From an uncultured Ruminococcus sp. (GTDB lineage: Bacteria > Bacillota > Clostridia > Oscillospirales > Ruminococcaceae): a stretch of 64,000 nt of DNA. The stretch is taken from the NCBI GenBank assembly GCA_934463425.1, contig CAKSJP010000002.1, forward strand, positions 68,142 through 132,141. The letters run 5' to 3'. Under the pieces are notes generated by a model. It ran no database searches, was not told the origin of the DNA, and was given only the letters and a program-made list of their open reading frames with translations. The translations under genes were made by a program, and so were the position numbers. Below, piece by piece: positions 30,711-39,179 of the stretch; position 1 is the first letter of the stretch; the number at the start of each line of letters is the position of its first letter.

Positions 30711-30739
30711 TTGCATTTTTTCAGACAATGTGCTATACT
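30711..30739 (+). promoter_or_regulatory. Promoter of the yhiN-like gene
   Basis: TTGCAT (30711-30716) and TATACT (30734-30739) are 17 bases apart. It probably serves yhiN, cmk, plsC and ispH/rpsA. Confidence 0.65.
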
Positions 30740-30780
30740 ATCCATAAACGAGATCATTTTACAAAGCAAAGTGAGGTAAT

Positions 30781-32022
30781 ATGGAAACAGACCATTTATG
30801 TATCGGCGGCGGCCCTGCCGGCATTTTTGCGGCGCTGACCGCTGCCGAAAAGGGCGGACGCTGTGTCATTCTGGAGCATAACAAGCAGTTGGGGCGCAAG
30901 CTCCGCATCACCGGAAAAGGACGGTGCAATCTCACCAACAACTGCGATCGGGACACGCTGCTGGCAAATATTCCGGCAAACGGAAAGTTTCTGTACAGTG
31001 CCCTTTCCCGGTGCACCCCGCAGGACGTCATGGCATATTTTGAAGGGCTGGGCGTTCCTCTGAAAACAGAACGGGGCAACCGGGTATTTCCGGTAAGCGA
31101 CCGGGCGGAGGACATCGTCCAGGCACTGCAGAAGGCAGTGCGCATGGCAGGCATCCCGGTGATTCACGGCGATGCGGCACAGCTGCTTCTGGAAAACGGC
31201 AGATGTATCGGTGTGCGCACCGCAGACGGCAGAGAATTTCGGGCAGGGACAACACTCCTCGCCACCGGCGGACTGTCCTATCCCAAAACCGGCTCGGACG
31301 GTTCCGGCTATTCCCTGGCAGAAGCGGCAGGCCACACCATCGTGCCGCCCATGCCGTCTCTGATCCCTCTGGTCACAAAGGAAGCATGGTGCAGAGATGC
31401 CATGGGGCTCTCTCTGCGGAACGTGACGCTGCGGCTGTACCGGGGCGGGAAGTGCGTCTTTGAAGAACTGGGCGAAATGCTGTTCACCCACTTCGGCGTA
31501 TCCGGACCGCTGGTGCTCAGCGCAAGCGCCCTGATGCGCAAAGGCAGTCCGGAGGACTACCGGCTGGAAATCGATCTAAAACCAGGTCTGACACCGGAAC
31601 AGCTGGACAAACGTATCCAGCGCGACCTGACAGAGAACCAGAACCGGGATATGGGAAATATTCTCCGGGCACTGCTGCCGGCAAAGCTGATCCTGCCGAT
31701 TTTACAGTTGAGTCGCATTGCACCAGACACTAAGGCGAATGCTCTCACCAAGACACAGCGCCTGGCGCTCCGGGACTGCATCAAGGCGGTTTCTCTGCAT
31801 GTGAAAGCCTTTCGCCCCATTGAAGAGGCGATCATCACCCGCGGCGGCGTTTCTGTCAAGGAAGTGGATGCCAAGACTATGGCATCCAAGCGCTGTGAGG
31901 GACTGTATTTCGCCGGGGAGATCCTGGATCTGGACGGCTATACCGGCGGCTTTAATCTGCAGATCGCCTTTTCTACGGCATACAGCGCCGGCATCGCTAT
32001 GGCAGAAGCCATTTGCAGATAA
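30781..32022 (+). CDS. FAD-dependent oxidoreductase, HI0933/YhiN family
   Basis: The 413-residue protein is a flavoprotein of the HI0933-like family. The dinucleotide-binding motif IGGGPAGIFAALTAA is at the N terminus, followed by the family signature GRKLRITGKGRCNLTN. The C-terminal FAD-contact region is EILDLDGYTGGFNLQIAFSTA. The reaction is unknown. It lies just upstream of cmk, an arrangement common in Clostridia. The start overlaps the end of GAGGTAAT. Confidence 0.92.
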   Translation: METDHLCIGGGPAGIFAALTAAEKGGRCVILEHNKQLGRKLRITGKGRCNLTNNCDRDTLLANIPANGKFLYSALSRCTPQDVMAYFEGLGVPLKTERGNRVFPVSDRAEDIVQALQKAVRMAGIPVIHGDAAQLLLENGRCIGVRTADGREFRAGTTLLATGGLSYPKTGSDGSGYSLAEAAGHTIVPPMPSLIPLVTKEAWCRDAMGLSLRNVTLRLYRGGKCVFEELGEMLFTHFGVSGPLVLSASALMRKGSPEDYRLEIDLKPGLTPEQLDKRIQRDLTENQNRDMGNILRALLPAKLILPILQLSRIAPDTKANALTKTQRLALRDCIKAVSLHVKAFRPIEEAIITRGGVSVKEVDAKTMASKRCEGLYFAGEILDLDGYTGGFNLQIAFSTAYSAGIAMAEAICR

Positions 32023-32037
32023 CCAATGATGATATGC

Positions 32038-32070
32038 CAGAGCGTGTTCTCATATTCGGGACACGCTCTG
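32038..32070. repeat. Inverted repeat between yhiN and cmk
   Basis: CAGAGCGTGT and ACACGCTCTG form a perfect 10-bp stem with a 13-base loop. No T run follows, so it is not a classical terminator; it may stabilise or separate the mRNA. Confidence 0.6.
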
Positions 32071-32104
32071 ACAATAGGATACATAAAGGAGTTTGTAAGT
32101 ACTT

Positions 32105-32773
32105 ATGAAAACGATCAACATTGCCATTGACGGCCCTGCGGGCGCGGGAAAAAGCAGTATTGCCAGAGAGGTGGCATCTCAGCTGGGCTTCGTCTATGTA
32201 GACACCGGCGCATTATACCGCGCCATCGCTCTGTTTTCCACAGATTATAAGACCCGAAAGGACTTTCTGGATGCACTGGAAGAGCACTGCCATCTGGAGC
32301 TGAAATACTTTGGCGGCACACAATGCATCTTTCTCAACAATGAAAATGTGACCGAAAAGATCCGCACTCCGGAAATTTCTATGAAAGCATCAGAAGTTTC
32401 CGCTCTGCCGGAGGTTCGGAACTTTCTGCTGGAAACCCAGAAGGACATTGCACGGGAGTTCAATGTCATTATGGACGGACGGGACATCGGCACGGTAGTG
32501 CTGCCGGACGCAGATCTGAAAATCTATCTGACTGCTTCTGCAGAAGAGCGCGCCAGCCGCCGCTATCTGGAGATGGAGGACAAGCCGGACAAGCCCACCT
32601 ATGACCAGATCCTGGAGGACATCAAGCAGCGCGACTATAATGACATGCACCGCGCCGTTTCACCGCTCCAGCAGGCAGAGGATGCCGTCCTCATCGACAG
32701 CACTACCATGGGATTCCACGAGGTCTGTGAGGAGATCATGGATCTGATCGAACAGCGCCTGGATGTGGAGTAA
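32105..32773 (+). CDS. cmk: Cytidylate kinase
   Basis: Cmk phosphorylates CMP and dCMP with ATP. The 222-residue protein has the P loop DGPAGAGKSSIAR, the NMP-binding segment DTGALYRAIA, MDGRDIGTVVLPDA, and the lid with EERASRRYLEM. Length is normal. The ATG follows AAAGGAG at rather long spacing. The order cmk-plsC-ispH/rpsA is conserved in Clostridia. Confidence 0.96.
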   Translation: MKTINIAIDGPAGAGKSSIAREVASQLGFVYVDTGALYRAIALFSTDYKTRKDFLDALEEHCHLELKYFGGTQCIFLNNENVTEKIRTPEISMKASEVSALPEVRNFLLETQKDIAREFNVIMDGRDIGTVVLPDADLKIYLTASAEERASRRYLEMEDKPDKPTYDQILEDIKQRDYNDMHRAVSPLQQAEDAVLIDSTTMGFHEVCEEIMDLIEQRLDVE

Positions 32774-32789
32774 AGAAGGAGGTCATTTT

Positions 32790-33536
32790 TTGCCGTATCC
32801 CATTGTCTTTTTCTTTTACCGCATCGCCTATTATCTGGTGCGGATCGCATTTTTCTTCTACTACCGCATCTCTTTTGAAGGGCGGGAAAACATCCCGAAG
32901 GGAACGGCGGTCATTTTCGCCTCCAACCACCGGAGCTATCTGGATCCGGTGCTGGTGGCAATGGCTGCGCCCCATCCCTTTAATTTTATTGCAAAAGAGC
33001 CGCTTTTCAAAAATCCCGTTTTTGGAAACTTTATCCGGCTCATGGGTGCATTCCCCACGGCAAACAGCAAGGATCCGTCCTATGACATGCTCTCTGAGGC
33101 GACAAAACGTCTGGAAAAGCGCCGCCACCTCACCATTTTCCCGGAGGGTACGCGCCACACAGACGGCAAGGTGGGCAGAGGAAAAAGCGGCGTCTGTGTT
33201 CTGGCGGCGCGCAGCGGAAAGCCCGTCGTCCCCATTGGGCTGGTCTTCGACTCCAACAATCTGCACTTCCGCAGCCGCATCTGCGTCCGGGTGGGAAAAC
33301 CGCTCTACGCCGCAGACTACGGGCTGAATGCAGATTCTACGCCCCATGAAATGCACGCCATGCGCAAGGATATCATGGACAGCATCAAGACAATGGTGGA
33401 GGAAAATCCGCCGTTTCCGATCCTTCATGATGTGCCGAAGCACCGCACGACCTTTGAAATTGCAAAGGATCAGAAACGCGCCGCACTGGAGCAGCAAAAA
33501 CAGGCAGAACAGTCTGCCGGAACACCGGAGGAATAA
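32790..33536 (+). CDS. plsC: 1-acyl-sn-glycerol-3-phosphate acyltransferase
   Basis: PlsC makes phosphatidic acid from lysophosphatidic acid at the membrane. The 248-residue protein has the acyltransferase block NHRSYLDP (HxxxxD) and FPEGTRH, and a hydrophobic N-terminal segment. TTG at 32790 is chosen because AAGGAGG lies 7 bases upstream. An ATG at 32763 is in frame but overlaps cmk and places that site inside the coding region. The C terminus is a glutamine-rich extension. Confidence 0.92.
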   Translation: MPYPIVFFFYRIAYYLVRIAFFFYYRISFEGRENIPKGTAVIFASNHRSYLDPVLVAMAAPHPFNFIAKEPLFKNPVFGNFIRLMGAFPTANSKDPSYDMLSEATKRLEKRRHLTIFPEGTRHTDGKVGRGKSGVCVLAARSGKPVVPIGLVFDSNNLHFRSRICVRVGKPLYAADYGLNADSTPHEMHAMRKDIMDSIKTMVEENPPFPILHDVPKHRTTFEIAKDQKRAALEQQKQAEQSAGTPEE

Positions 33537-33542
33537 CATCGT

Positions 33543-35495
33543 ATGGCTGAAATTACTGTTGCCGAATCCGCCGGCTTCTGCTTCGGCGTAGACCGCGCCG
33601 TCAAGCTCTGCTATCGTGCGCTGGAAGAGCACCACAACATCGCAACGCTGGGACCTATCATCCACAATCAGGATGTGGTGGACGATCTCACCCGGCGCGG
33701 TGCGCGGATCGTGGACAAGATCTCTGATCTGCATCCGGACGAATGCGTAGTGATCCGCTCTCACGGTGTCAGCGCCAGCGTTTATGACCAGCTGGAACAA
33801 GCTGGAAATCCCTATGTGGATGCCACCTGTCCCTTTGTGGCAAAGATTCACAGAATTGTGGAAAAGCATACCAAATCAGGAGATTTTATTTTAATTGCCG
33901 GAGATGCCAATCATCCGGAGGTTGCTGCAATTGTTGGGCATTGTAAAGGGAATTGCTTTGTTTTTGAAAGTGAAGAAGCGTTAAACGATTTTTTTCAAAA
34001 AAATTTAGTGGATTCTCGCAAAAGACTTGCAATTGTTGCGCAAACAACGTATAATATATTAGTATGGGAAAAGTGTTTAGAAGCTCTTCCCAAGGACAAC
34101 CCGAATATTATGGTTTACGATACAATCTGCCACGCTACACAGGTGCGGCAGTCCGACGCAGACAAACTCTCTCGCAAGTCAGATTTAATGATTATTGTGG
34201 GCGGCAGACACAGTTCCAACACCGTGAAACTGTATCATGTCTGCAACAGAAACTGTAGGTCTTATCATATTGAAAATTCGGATGAGCTTTACACTTTAGA
34301 CCTGGGTGATGCTGAGAAGATCGGCATTACCGCCGGCGCGTCCACACCGGCACATATCATTAAGGAGGTTCAACAAACTATGACTGAAATCATGGATAAC
34401 AACGCCGTGGAGGAGGATATCAACTTCGCAGAAGCTCTGGATCAGTCCTTCAAAAAAATACATACGGGAGAGAAGGTAAAGGGCACAGTATGCTCCGTTA
34501 ACGATTCTGAAGCGATCGTAGACGTCGGCACCAAGCACACCGGTTATGTACCGCGCAGCGAACTGACAGATGACGCTTCTAAGAAGCCGTCTGATGTTGT
34601 TGCTGTCGGCGACGTTCTGGATCTGATCGTTACCAAGATCAATGACCAGGAAGGCATCGTCACCCTGTCCAAGAAGAAGGTTGACGAGATGAAGGGCTTT
34701 GAGGAGATCATCAAGGCAAAGGACGAAGGCGCAGTTCTGGAAGGTACTGTCAACGCAGCTGTCAAGGGCGGCGTAATCATCACCTATGCAGGTGTTCGCG
34801 TATTCATCCCGGCATCTCAGAGCGGTCTGCCGAGAGGCGCAGAGATGGATTCTCTGGTAAAGACCACACAGCGCTTTGTCATTCTGGAAGTCAATGAGCA
34901 CCGCAGAAGAGCTGTCGGCTCTATCAAGGCTGTTCTGAAGGCTGAAAAGGATGCTGCAAAGGAAGCATTCTGGGAGACTGCTGAAGTCGGCAAGACCTAT
35001 AAGGGCGAAGTAAAGTCTCTGACCAGCTACGGCGCATTCGTAGACCTGGGCGGCATCGACGGTATGGTTCACATCTCCGAGCTGTCCTGGAAGCGTATCA
35101 AGCACCCGAGCGAGGTTGTCAAGGTTGGCGACTTCATCGAAGTTTACATCAAGGATCTGGACAAGGAAAACAACCGCATTTCCCTGGGCTACAAGAAGCA
35201 GGAAGACAATCCGTGGGAGAAGTTCAAGGCAAACTATGCAGTTGGCGATGTCATCGATGCAACCATCGTTTCCATCACTCCGTTCGGTGCATTTGCACAG
35301 ATCATTGACGGCGTAGACGGTCTGATCCACATTTCTCAGCTGGCTGACAAGCGTGTTGAAAATGTAAAGGATATCGTTTCTGTGGGCGATGTTGTCAAGG
35401 TGAAGATCATCGACATCGACATCGACAACAAGCGTATCTCCATCTCCATGCGCGCTCTGCTGGAAGATGAGGACGATGCTGATTACGAGGACTAA
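33543..35495 (+). CDS. ispH: IspH fused to ribosomal protein S1
   Basis: The N-terminal part (1-280) is 4-hydroxy-3-methylbut-2-enyl diphosphate reductase, the last step of the MEP isoprenoid pathway. Its cluster cysteines lie in AGFCFGVDRA, DATCPFV and YDTICHAT. The C-terminal part (about 310-640) has four S1 RNA-binding repeats, seen as GTVCSVNDSEAIVDVG, GTVNAAVKGGV, GEVKSLTSYGAFVDLG and ATIVSITPFGAFAQI. The fusion is known in Clostridia. The segment from about 33850 to 34300 is AT-rich with A/T-ending codons, unlike both ends of the gene. The frame stays open throughout. Confidence 0.95.
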   Translation: MAEITVAESAGFCFGVDRAVKLCYRALEEHHNIATLGPIIHNQDVVDDLTRRGARIVDKISDLHPDECVVIRSHGVSASVYDQLEQAGNPYVDATCPFVAKIHRIVEKHTKSGDFILIAGDANHPEVAAIVGHCKGNCFVFESEEALNDFFQKNLVDSRKRLAIVAQTTYNILVWEKCLEALPKDNPNIMVYDTICHATQVRQSDADKLSRKSDLMIIVGGRHSSNTVKLYHVCNRNCRSYHIENSDELYTLDLGDAEKIGITAGASTPAHIIKEVQQTMTEIMDNNAVEEDINFAEALDQSFKKIHTGEKVKGTVCSVNDSEAIVDVGTKHTGYVPRSELTDDASKKPSDVVAVGDVLDLIVTKINDQEGIVTLSKKKVDEMKGFEEIIKAKDEGAVLEGTVNAAVKGGVIITYAGVRVFIPASQSGLPRGAEMDSLVKTTQRFVILEVNEHRRRAVGSIKAVLKAEKDAAKEAFWETAEVGKTYKGEVKSLTSYGAFVDLGGIDGMVHISELSWKRIKHPSEVVKVGDFIEVYIKDLDKENNRISLGYKKQEDNPWEKFKANYAVGDVIDATIVSITPFGAFAQIIDGVDGLIHISQLADKRVENVKDIVSVGDVVKVKIIDIDIDNKRISISMRALLEDEDDADYED

Positions 35496-35530
35496 TCTCT
35501 CCGTAAGCATTTGAATTGCATAAAACAAGG

Positions 35531-35566
35531 CGGCAGTACCGGGATTCCGGCGCTGCCGTTTTTTTT
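35531..35566 (+). terminator. Intrinsic terminator after ispH/rpsA
   Basis: CGGCAG and CTGCCG flank a GC-rich inner hairpin and are followed by eight T residues. It ends the yhiN-to-rpsA operon. Confidence 0.9.
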
Positions 35567-35652
35567 GTGAATGTATCATAAAAATGAATACTTGGGCGGC
35601 GATAAATACCGACTTTCTCAAATTGATTTAGGTGAATAATTTGTTTTATGCC

Positions 35653-35681
35653 TTGACATTTTCATTCGAATTTTGTATAAT
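35653..35681 (+). promoter_or_regulatory. Consensus promoter of the small toxin gene
   Basis: TTGACA (35653-35658) and TATAAT (35676-35681) are 17 bases apart, a perfect consensus. Start near 35688 gives a leader of about 74 nt. Confidence 0.9.
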
Positions 35682-35721
35682 AAGCAAAGAGAGTATACAT
35701 AAAACAGTAGGCGGATATTTC

Positions 35722-35754
35722 CACTCCCATACATTTTGAAATGGATGGGAGGTG
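35722..35754 (+). promoter_or_regulatory. Hairpin that can hide the toxin ribosome-binding site
   Basis: CACTCCCAT (35722-35730) can pair with ATGGGAGGTG (35745-35754) with one bulged G, nine pairs in all. The pairing covers the Shine-Dalgarno sequence GGGAGGTG. Hidden ribosome sites are typical of type I toxin mRNAs. Confidence 0.7.
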
Positions 35755-35761
35755 ATAAACT

Positions 35762-35869
35762 GTGGAACATTACATTACGTTATCTGAATTGATTTCAATT
35801 GGCATTTTCTTAATTGACTTTGCTGCGTTATTGTATAGGATTTTCAGTGATCATCACAAAAAGAAATAA
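35762..35869 (+). CDS. Holin-like type I toxin peptide
   Basis: This 35-residue peptide starts with GTG, 7 bases after GGGAGGTG. It has a short polar N terminus (EHYITLSE), one hydrophobic helix (about residues 10-28, LISIGIFLIDFAALLYRIF), and a basic tail ending HHKKK. The pattern YxxLSxxISxGxF followed by a helix and a lysine tail matches the putative holin-like toxin (Hol_Tox) family and the TxpA/Fst type of small membrane toxins. It stands alone between ispH/rpsA and mpg, with its own promoter, two hairpins downstream, and an antisense promoter. Membrane depolarisation or lysis is expected by analogy. It is too short for routine gene calling. Confidence 0.82.
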   Translation: MEHYITLSELISIGIFLIDFAALLYRIFSDHHKKK

Positions 35870-35952
35870 CCGCCCCAATAAGTTTCCAGCTTGGGCGGTT
35901 ATCTCTTAACATCTCAATATGGGAGCATACTGTTTTTGTATGCTCTTTTCTT
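35857..35952 (-). ncRNA. Predicted antisense antitoxin RNA
   Basis: From the minus-strand promoter at 35959-35987, a transcript would start near 35952. It first contains a hairpin (GAGCATAC/GTATGCTC, 35923-35945). It ends at a second hairpin (AACCGCCC/GGGCGGTT, 35868-35900) followed by ATTTCTTTTT. The RNA of about 95 nt is complementary to the last toxin codons and the 3' untranslated region, as in the txpA/RatA pair. The ends are inferred. Confidence 0.72.
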
Positions 35953-35958
35953 TATTTT
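35923..35958 (+). terminator. Terminator of the toxin mRNA
   Basis: GAGCATAC (35923-35930) and GTATGCTC (35938-35945) form a perfect stem, followed by a T-rich run to 35958. The sense transcript would be about 270 nt and overlap the antisense RNA along its whole length. Confidence 0.8.
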
Positions 35959-35987
35959 ATTATACCAGAATTTCATGATCGTGTCAA
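35959..35987 (-). promoter_or_regulatory. Consensus promoter of the antisense RNA
   Basis: On the minus strand TTGACA (35982-35987) and TATAAT (35959-35964) are 17 bases apart, a perfect consensus facing the toxin gene. No gene lies on that strand until rpsA is passed, so it is not a gene promoter. Confidence 0.88.
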
Positions 35988-36054
35988 GAGACAACACGAT
36001 TTTTTATGCACTTTTTTCAGAAAGCTGCCCCTTCCATCAAAGGCGGTTTTCTTT

Positions 36055-36576
36055 TTACACTTCTTCAGCGATCCAACGCCAGGGCTTATTTTTCCAGTAT
36101 TCCCCGGCATAGTCAATGCCCACACGCACATCGGTGCGCAGTACCGGACGATCACCGTCGTCGGCGATCCACAGCTCCGGACAAGTGACAAAGCTGTCGC
36201 CGTTGAACTGCTTGTCAATTTGCAGATATTTTGTCAGCTTTGCCGGGCCGTTGTGGACTGCGCCGGCACGGATCAGCACGCCCTGGGGCTGCTCCGGCTC
36301 GCCGGTGATGACGTTCATGAGCCAGTGCATCCCATAACAGAGATAGACGTAGATCACGCCGCTTTCCCGATAGAGCAGCTCCGTCCGTGGCGTTCTGCCC
36401 TTCGATGCATGACACGCCAGATCTTCCTGGCCGCGATAGGCTTCTGTCTCTGCAATGCGCTCCTGCAAAACCGTGCCGTCCGGCAGCCGCCGGAAAAGCA
36501 GCTTTCCCACCAGATCGGGGGCAACCTCCAGACAGTCCCGGTGATAAAAGGCTTCTGTCAAACGTATTGCCGGCAT
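36055..36576 (-). CDS. DNA-3-methyladenine glycosylase (AAG/MPG family)
   Basis: This enzyme removes alkylated purines in base excision repair. The 173-residue protein starts with LTEAFYHRDCLEVAPDLVGK. It has the active-site segment IAETEAYRGQEDLACHA, YVYLCYGMHWLMNVITG, and NGPAKLTKYL. It is somewhat short for the family. The ATG follows AAGAGGAGGT. It may be a single gene or follow the zinc-ribbon gene 15 bases upstream. Confidence 0.93.
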   Translation of the reverse strand: MPAIRLTEAFYHRDCLEVAPDLVGKLLFRRLPDGTVLQERIAETEAYRGQEDLACHASKGRTPRTELLYRESGVIYVYLCYGMHWLMNVITGEPEQPQGVLIRAGAVHNGPAKLTKYLQIDKQFNGDSFVTCPELWIADDGDRPVLRTDVRVGIDYAGEYWKNKPWRWIAEEV

Positions 36577-36591
36577 GAGATACCTCCTCTT

Positions 36592-37374
36592 TTACTTTGC
36601 GATCACACATTCCGCCAGATCCAGATATTGCCCCTCTTCCAGCGTCACTTCGACACCATCCAGCAACTTACTGTTTGATGGATCATACAAGATCCCGGAC
36701 GCAGCAGTCATCGGCGCAACGCTGCCCAGTTCTGTATAGACCGCATAGGACGGGTGCGGATCATGCGGTTCATCCAGATACGGCACAATGGTATAAGTCC
36801 CCGGTTCAATATCCCGTCCGACACAGAACATCCCCGGATGCTTTGTCGGATCATTGGGGACATCCTTCTTCGTCACATCATAACAAGTTGACCAGGAAAA
36901 GCTGAAATATGTGCCCTCTTCCAACTGCACAATTGTGGAAAACTCGTTCCAGTCGCCGCTGATCTCCTGTTCCTCTTCCCGGTCTGCATAGATACCGGCA
37001 TAGAACCGATGATTTGCGTTTGGTGATTCCGAAATAAGGACATATTCCCCGGCCGGGATCTCTTCGCCGACCAAATAAGTTCCGGAGGAAAATACGCCGC
37101 TCTCCTGCATTTTATCCAGAGCCGCTGCGTCATTTGTGCTGTTTTCGGTACGATTCGCAAAAGCCATAGGCACACCGGAATGAGCGCGCATCACTGCCGC
37201 AGACACCACGCAGACCGTCCCCAAAAGGGCAACCGCCGCCAATGCGATCGCCAGCCAGACGAATTTATGGCTTTTTGTCCCGGCAGACGGCATCTGTGAA
37301 TTTGTCGGCATTTGACAATATTCACAGATATCATGATACATTGGCGCACCGCAGTGCGGACAAACTCGTTTCAT
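36592..37374 (-). CDS. Zinc-ribbon membrane protein with duplicated extracellular repeat
   Basis: The 260-residue protein starts with a zinc ribbon (CPHCGAP and CEYCQMP). One transmembrane helix (about 38-62) follows, then an extracellular part with two similar repeats of about 75 residues. Repeat 1 has GTYLVGEEIPAGEY and VQLEEGTYFSF. Repeat 2 has GMFCVGRDIEPGTY and VTLEEGQYLDL. The repeats are beta-rich. The function is unknown; a cytosolic ribbon joined to an exported repeat pair suggests an envelope sensor or scaffold. It begins 3 bases after the rqcH stop, so the two are co-transcribed. Confidence 0.75.
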   Translation of the reverse strand: MKRVCPHCGAPMYHDICEYCQMPTNSQMPSAGTKSHKFVWLAIALAAVALLGTVCVVSAAVMRAHSGVPMAFANRTENSTNDAAALDKMQESGVFSSGTYLVGEEIPAGEYVLISESPNANHRFYAGIYADREEEQEISGDWNEFSTIVQLEEGTYFSFSWSTCYDVTKKDVPNDPTKHPGMFCVGRDIEPGTYTIVPYLDEPHDPHPSYAVYTELGSVAPMTAASGILYDPSNSKLLDGVEVTLEEGQYLDLAECVIAK

Positions 37375-37377
37375 CCC

Positions 37378-39120
37378 TTAGTCCTCCCCTCGGCAGCCCT
37401 GCTCCGGCTTCACATACAGCGTGTGCTGATTGGAAAAGATCACCATACCCGGCTTTGCCCCGGCAGGCTTTTTCACATACCGCACAGCGCAGTAATCCAC
37501 TGGAACCTGCGCGGAATCCCGTGCCTTGCTGTGATACGCCGCCAACTGTGCTGCTTCTTCCAGTACCTTCTGGGACGGCTCTCTGCCGCCGGTCTCCAGA
37601 ATCACATGAGAGCCGGGAATATTCTGGGTGTGCAGCCAGATATCGTTTTTGTTTGCCGTTTTCAGCGTCAGCTGGTCATTCTGGCGGTTGTTTCGTCCCA
37701 CCAGGACCCGTGTACCGTCGGATGCAGTAAACACCATCGGCGGCAGGGACTTCGGCGGTTTGCCCCTGCGCCGCAGCAGCCGGAGATAGCCTTGCTCTGC
37801 CAGCTCCGCCCGAAGCTGTTCCAGATCGTTTTCCGTCTCTGCACGGCTCAGGGCATCCAGCACGCTGTCCAGATACGCCAGTTCTTCCCTGCCCTTGGCG
37901 ATCTGTTCTGTCAGGATCTTCTCCGCAGTGCACGCCTTCTTGTATGCCTGATAGTATTTCTGGGCGTTCTGGGGCGGTGTCAGGCGCACATCCAGGGCAA
38001 TGTGCACCGTGGGGCAGTCTGCCTCGTAGAAGTCCTCCAGGACGGCTTCTGTATCGCCCTTATGCAGGCGGTACAGATTCGCCGAGATCAGGTCAGCCTT
38101 CCGGCGGTCGGTCTCCTTTTCGCCGCAGGCATCCAGTTCCTCAGACTGGGAGACGATACGGCGCTGAATACGCTCTGTGGCATGGAGCAGCAGATGAAAC
38201 AGATCGTTTGCACGCTGTTTCAGCCGTGCCATATGGTCGCGGCTGGCGTAGAACTCATCCAGCAGCGCACAGGCAGAGGGCATCACCCGTGTCACCATCA
38301 GCAGCCCATACTGCTGCAGCGGCAGGAAAGAGAAGTCCTTGGGCTGCCCTTCTCTGGTGCTGACAATGGTGTATGTTTCCTTTCCCTGCTCCAGAATCTC
38401 ACGGGTGCGCTTTATGGTAAAGCACAGGCGGTCTTTCTGGTCATCGGTGAGCGACTCTGCCCGGCAGGGCTGTCCCTTTCCGGTATAGTATGCCCATTCC
38501 CGCACCAAAACCGGCGAAACGCCCTCAAAGGTTTGCAGCAGTGCCTTGGAAAGCTCTCCCGTTTTCGCAGAAAGCACCGCCAATATCTGTTCCGGAGATG
38601 CCTGCAAAAAGTTCAGCCGTTCGTCCCGGGGCGGCATTTCATAGGGCAGCCCCGGCAGCACCAGGCGCTTGCTGGACATAGTGGCATCCACGCGCTTCAT
38701 GCTGTCGATGACCTTTCCGGTCTCATCCACAAGAATGAGATTGGAATAGCGTCCCATGATCTCCATGGCGAGAGTCAGCTGCACAATATCCCCCAGTTCA
38801 TTGACGCAGGAAAAATCAAAATACAGCACACGTTCCAGTCCGTCCTGCCGGATGCCCAACAGCTTGCCGTTCCCCAGCCGCTTCCGCAGGAGCATGCAGA
38901 ACATAGGCGGTGCCTTGGGATTTTCGATGGCAACTTTTGTAAAATGCACTCTCGCCCGATCAGCAGCGCAGGAAAACAGCACCTTTGCACCGCCGGTGCG
39001 GCTGCGAAAGGCGATAATCAGTTCTTCTCTGGTGGGCTGATGGATCTTTTCAATGCGTGCGTCGATCAGCGACAGAAGCTCCTGCCGCACTGCGTGTAAA
39101 TATGCACCGTCTAATGCCAT
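37378..39120 (-). CDS. rqcH: Ribosome quality control protein RqcH (NFACT family)
   Basis: RqcH binds stalled 50S subunits and adds C-terminal alanine tails to nascent chains. The 580-residue protein has the NFACT-N domain (MALDGAYLHAVRQEL, GRYSNLILVD), a coiled-coil middle (about 270-430), and the NFACT-R domain with WLHTQNIPGSHVIL. Older annotations call it fibronectin-binding protein A. Length is normal. The ATG follows AAAGGATG. Confidence 0.93.
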   Translation of the reverse strand: MALDGAYLHAVRQELLSLIDARIEKIHQPTREELIIAFRSRTGGAKVLFSCAADRARVHFTKVAIENPKAPPMFCMLLRKRLGNGKLLGIRQDGLERVLYFDFSCVNELGDIVQLTLAMEIMGRYSNLILVDETGKVIDSMKRVDATMSSKRLVLPGLPYEMPPRDERLNFLQASPEQILAVLSAKTGELSKALLQTFEGVSPVLVREWAYYTGKGQPCRAESLTDDQKDRLCFTIKRTREILEQGKETYTIVSTREGQPKDFSFLPLQQYGLLMVTRVMPSACALLDEFYASRDHMARLKQRANDLFHLLLHATERIQRRIVSQSEELDACGEKETDRRKADLISANLYRLHKGDTEAVLEDFYEADCPTVHIALDVRLTPPQNAQKYYQAYKKACTAEKILTEQIAKGREELAYLDSVLDALSRAETENDLEQLRAELAEQGYLRLLRRRGKPPKSLPPMVFTASDGTRVLVGRNNRQNDQLTLKTANKNDIWLHTQNIPGSHVILETGGREPSQKVLEEAAQLAAYHSKARDSAQVPVDYCAVRYVKKPAGAKPGMVIFSNQHTLYVKPEQGCRGED

Positions 39121-39179
39121 GATGTTTCATCCTTTCTTGCGGCAAACCGCCGCCGACCTTACACCCCGATTTTCAATGT

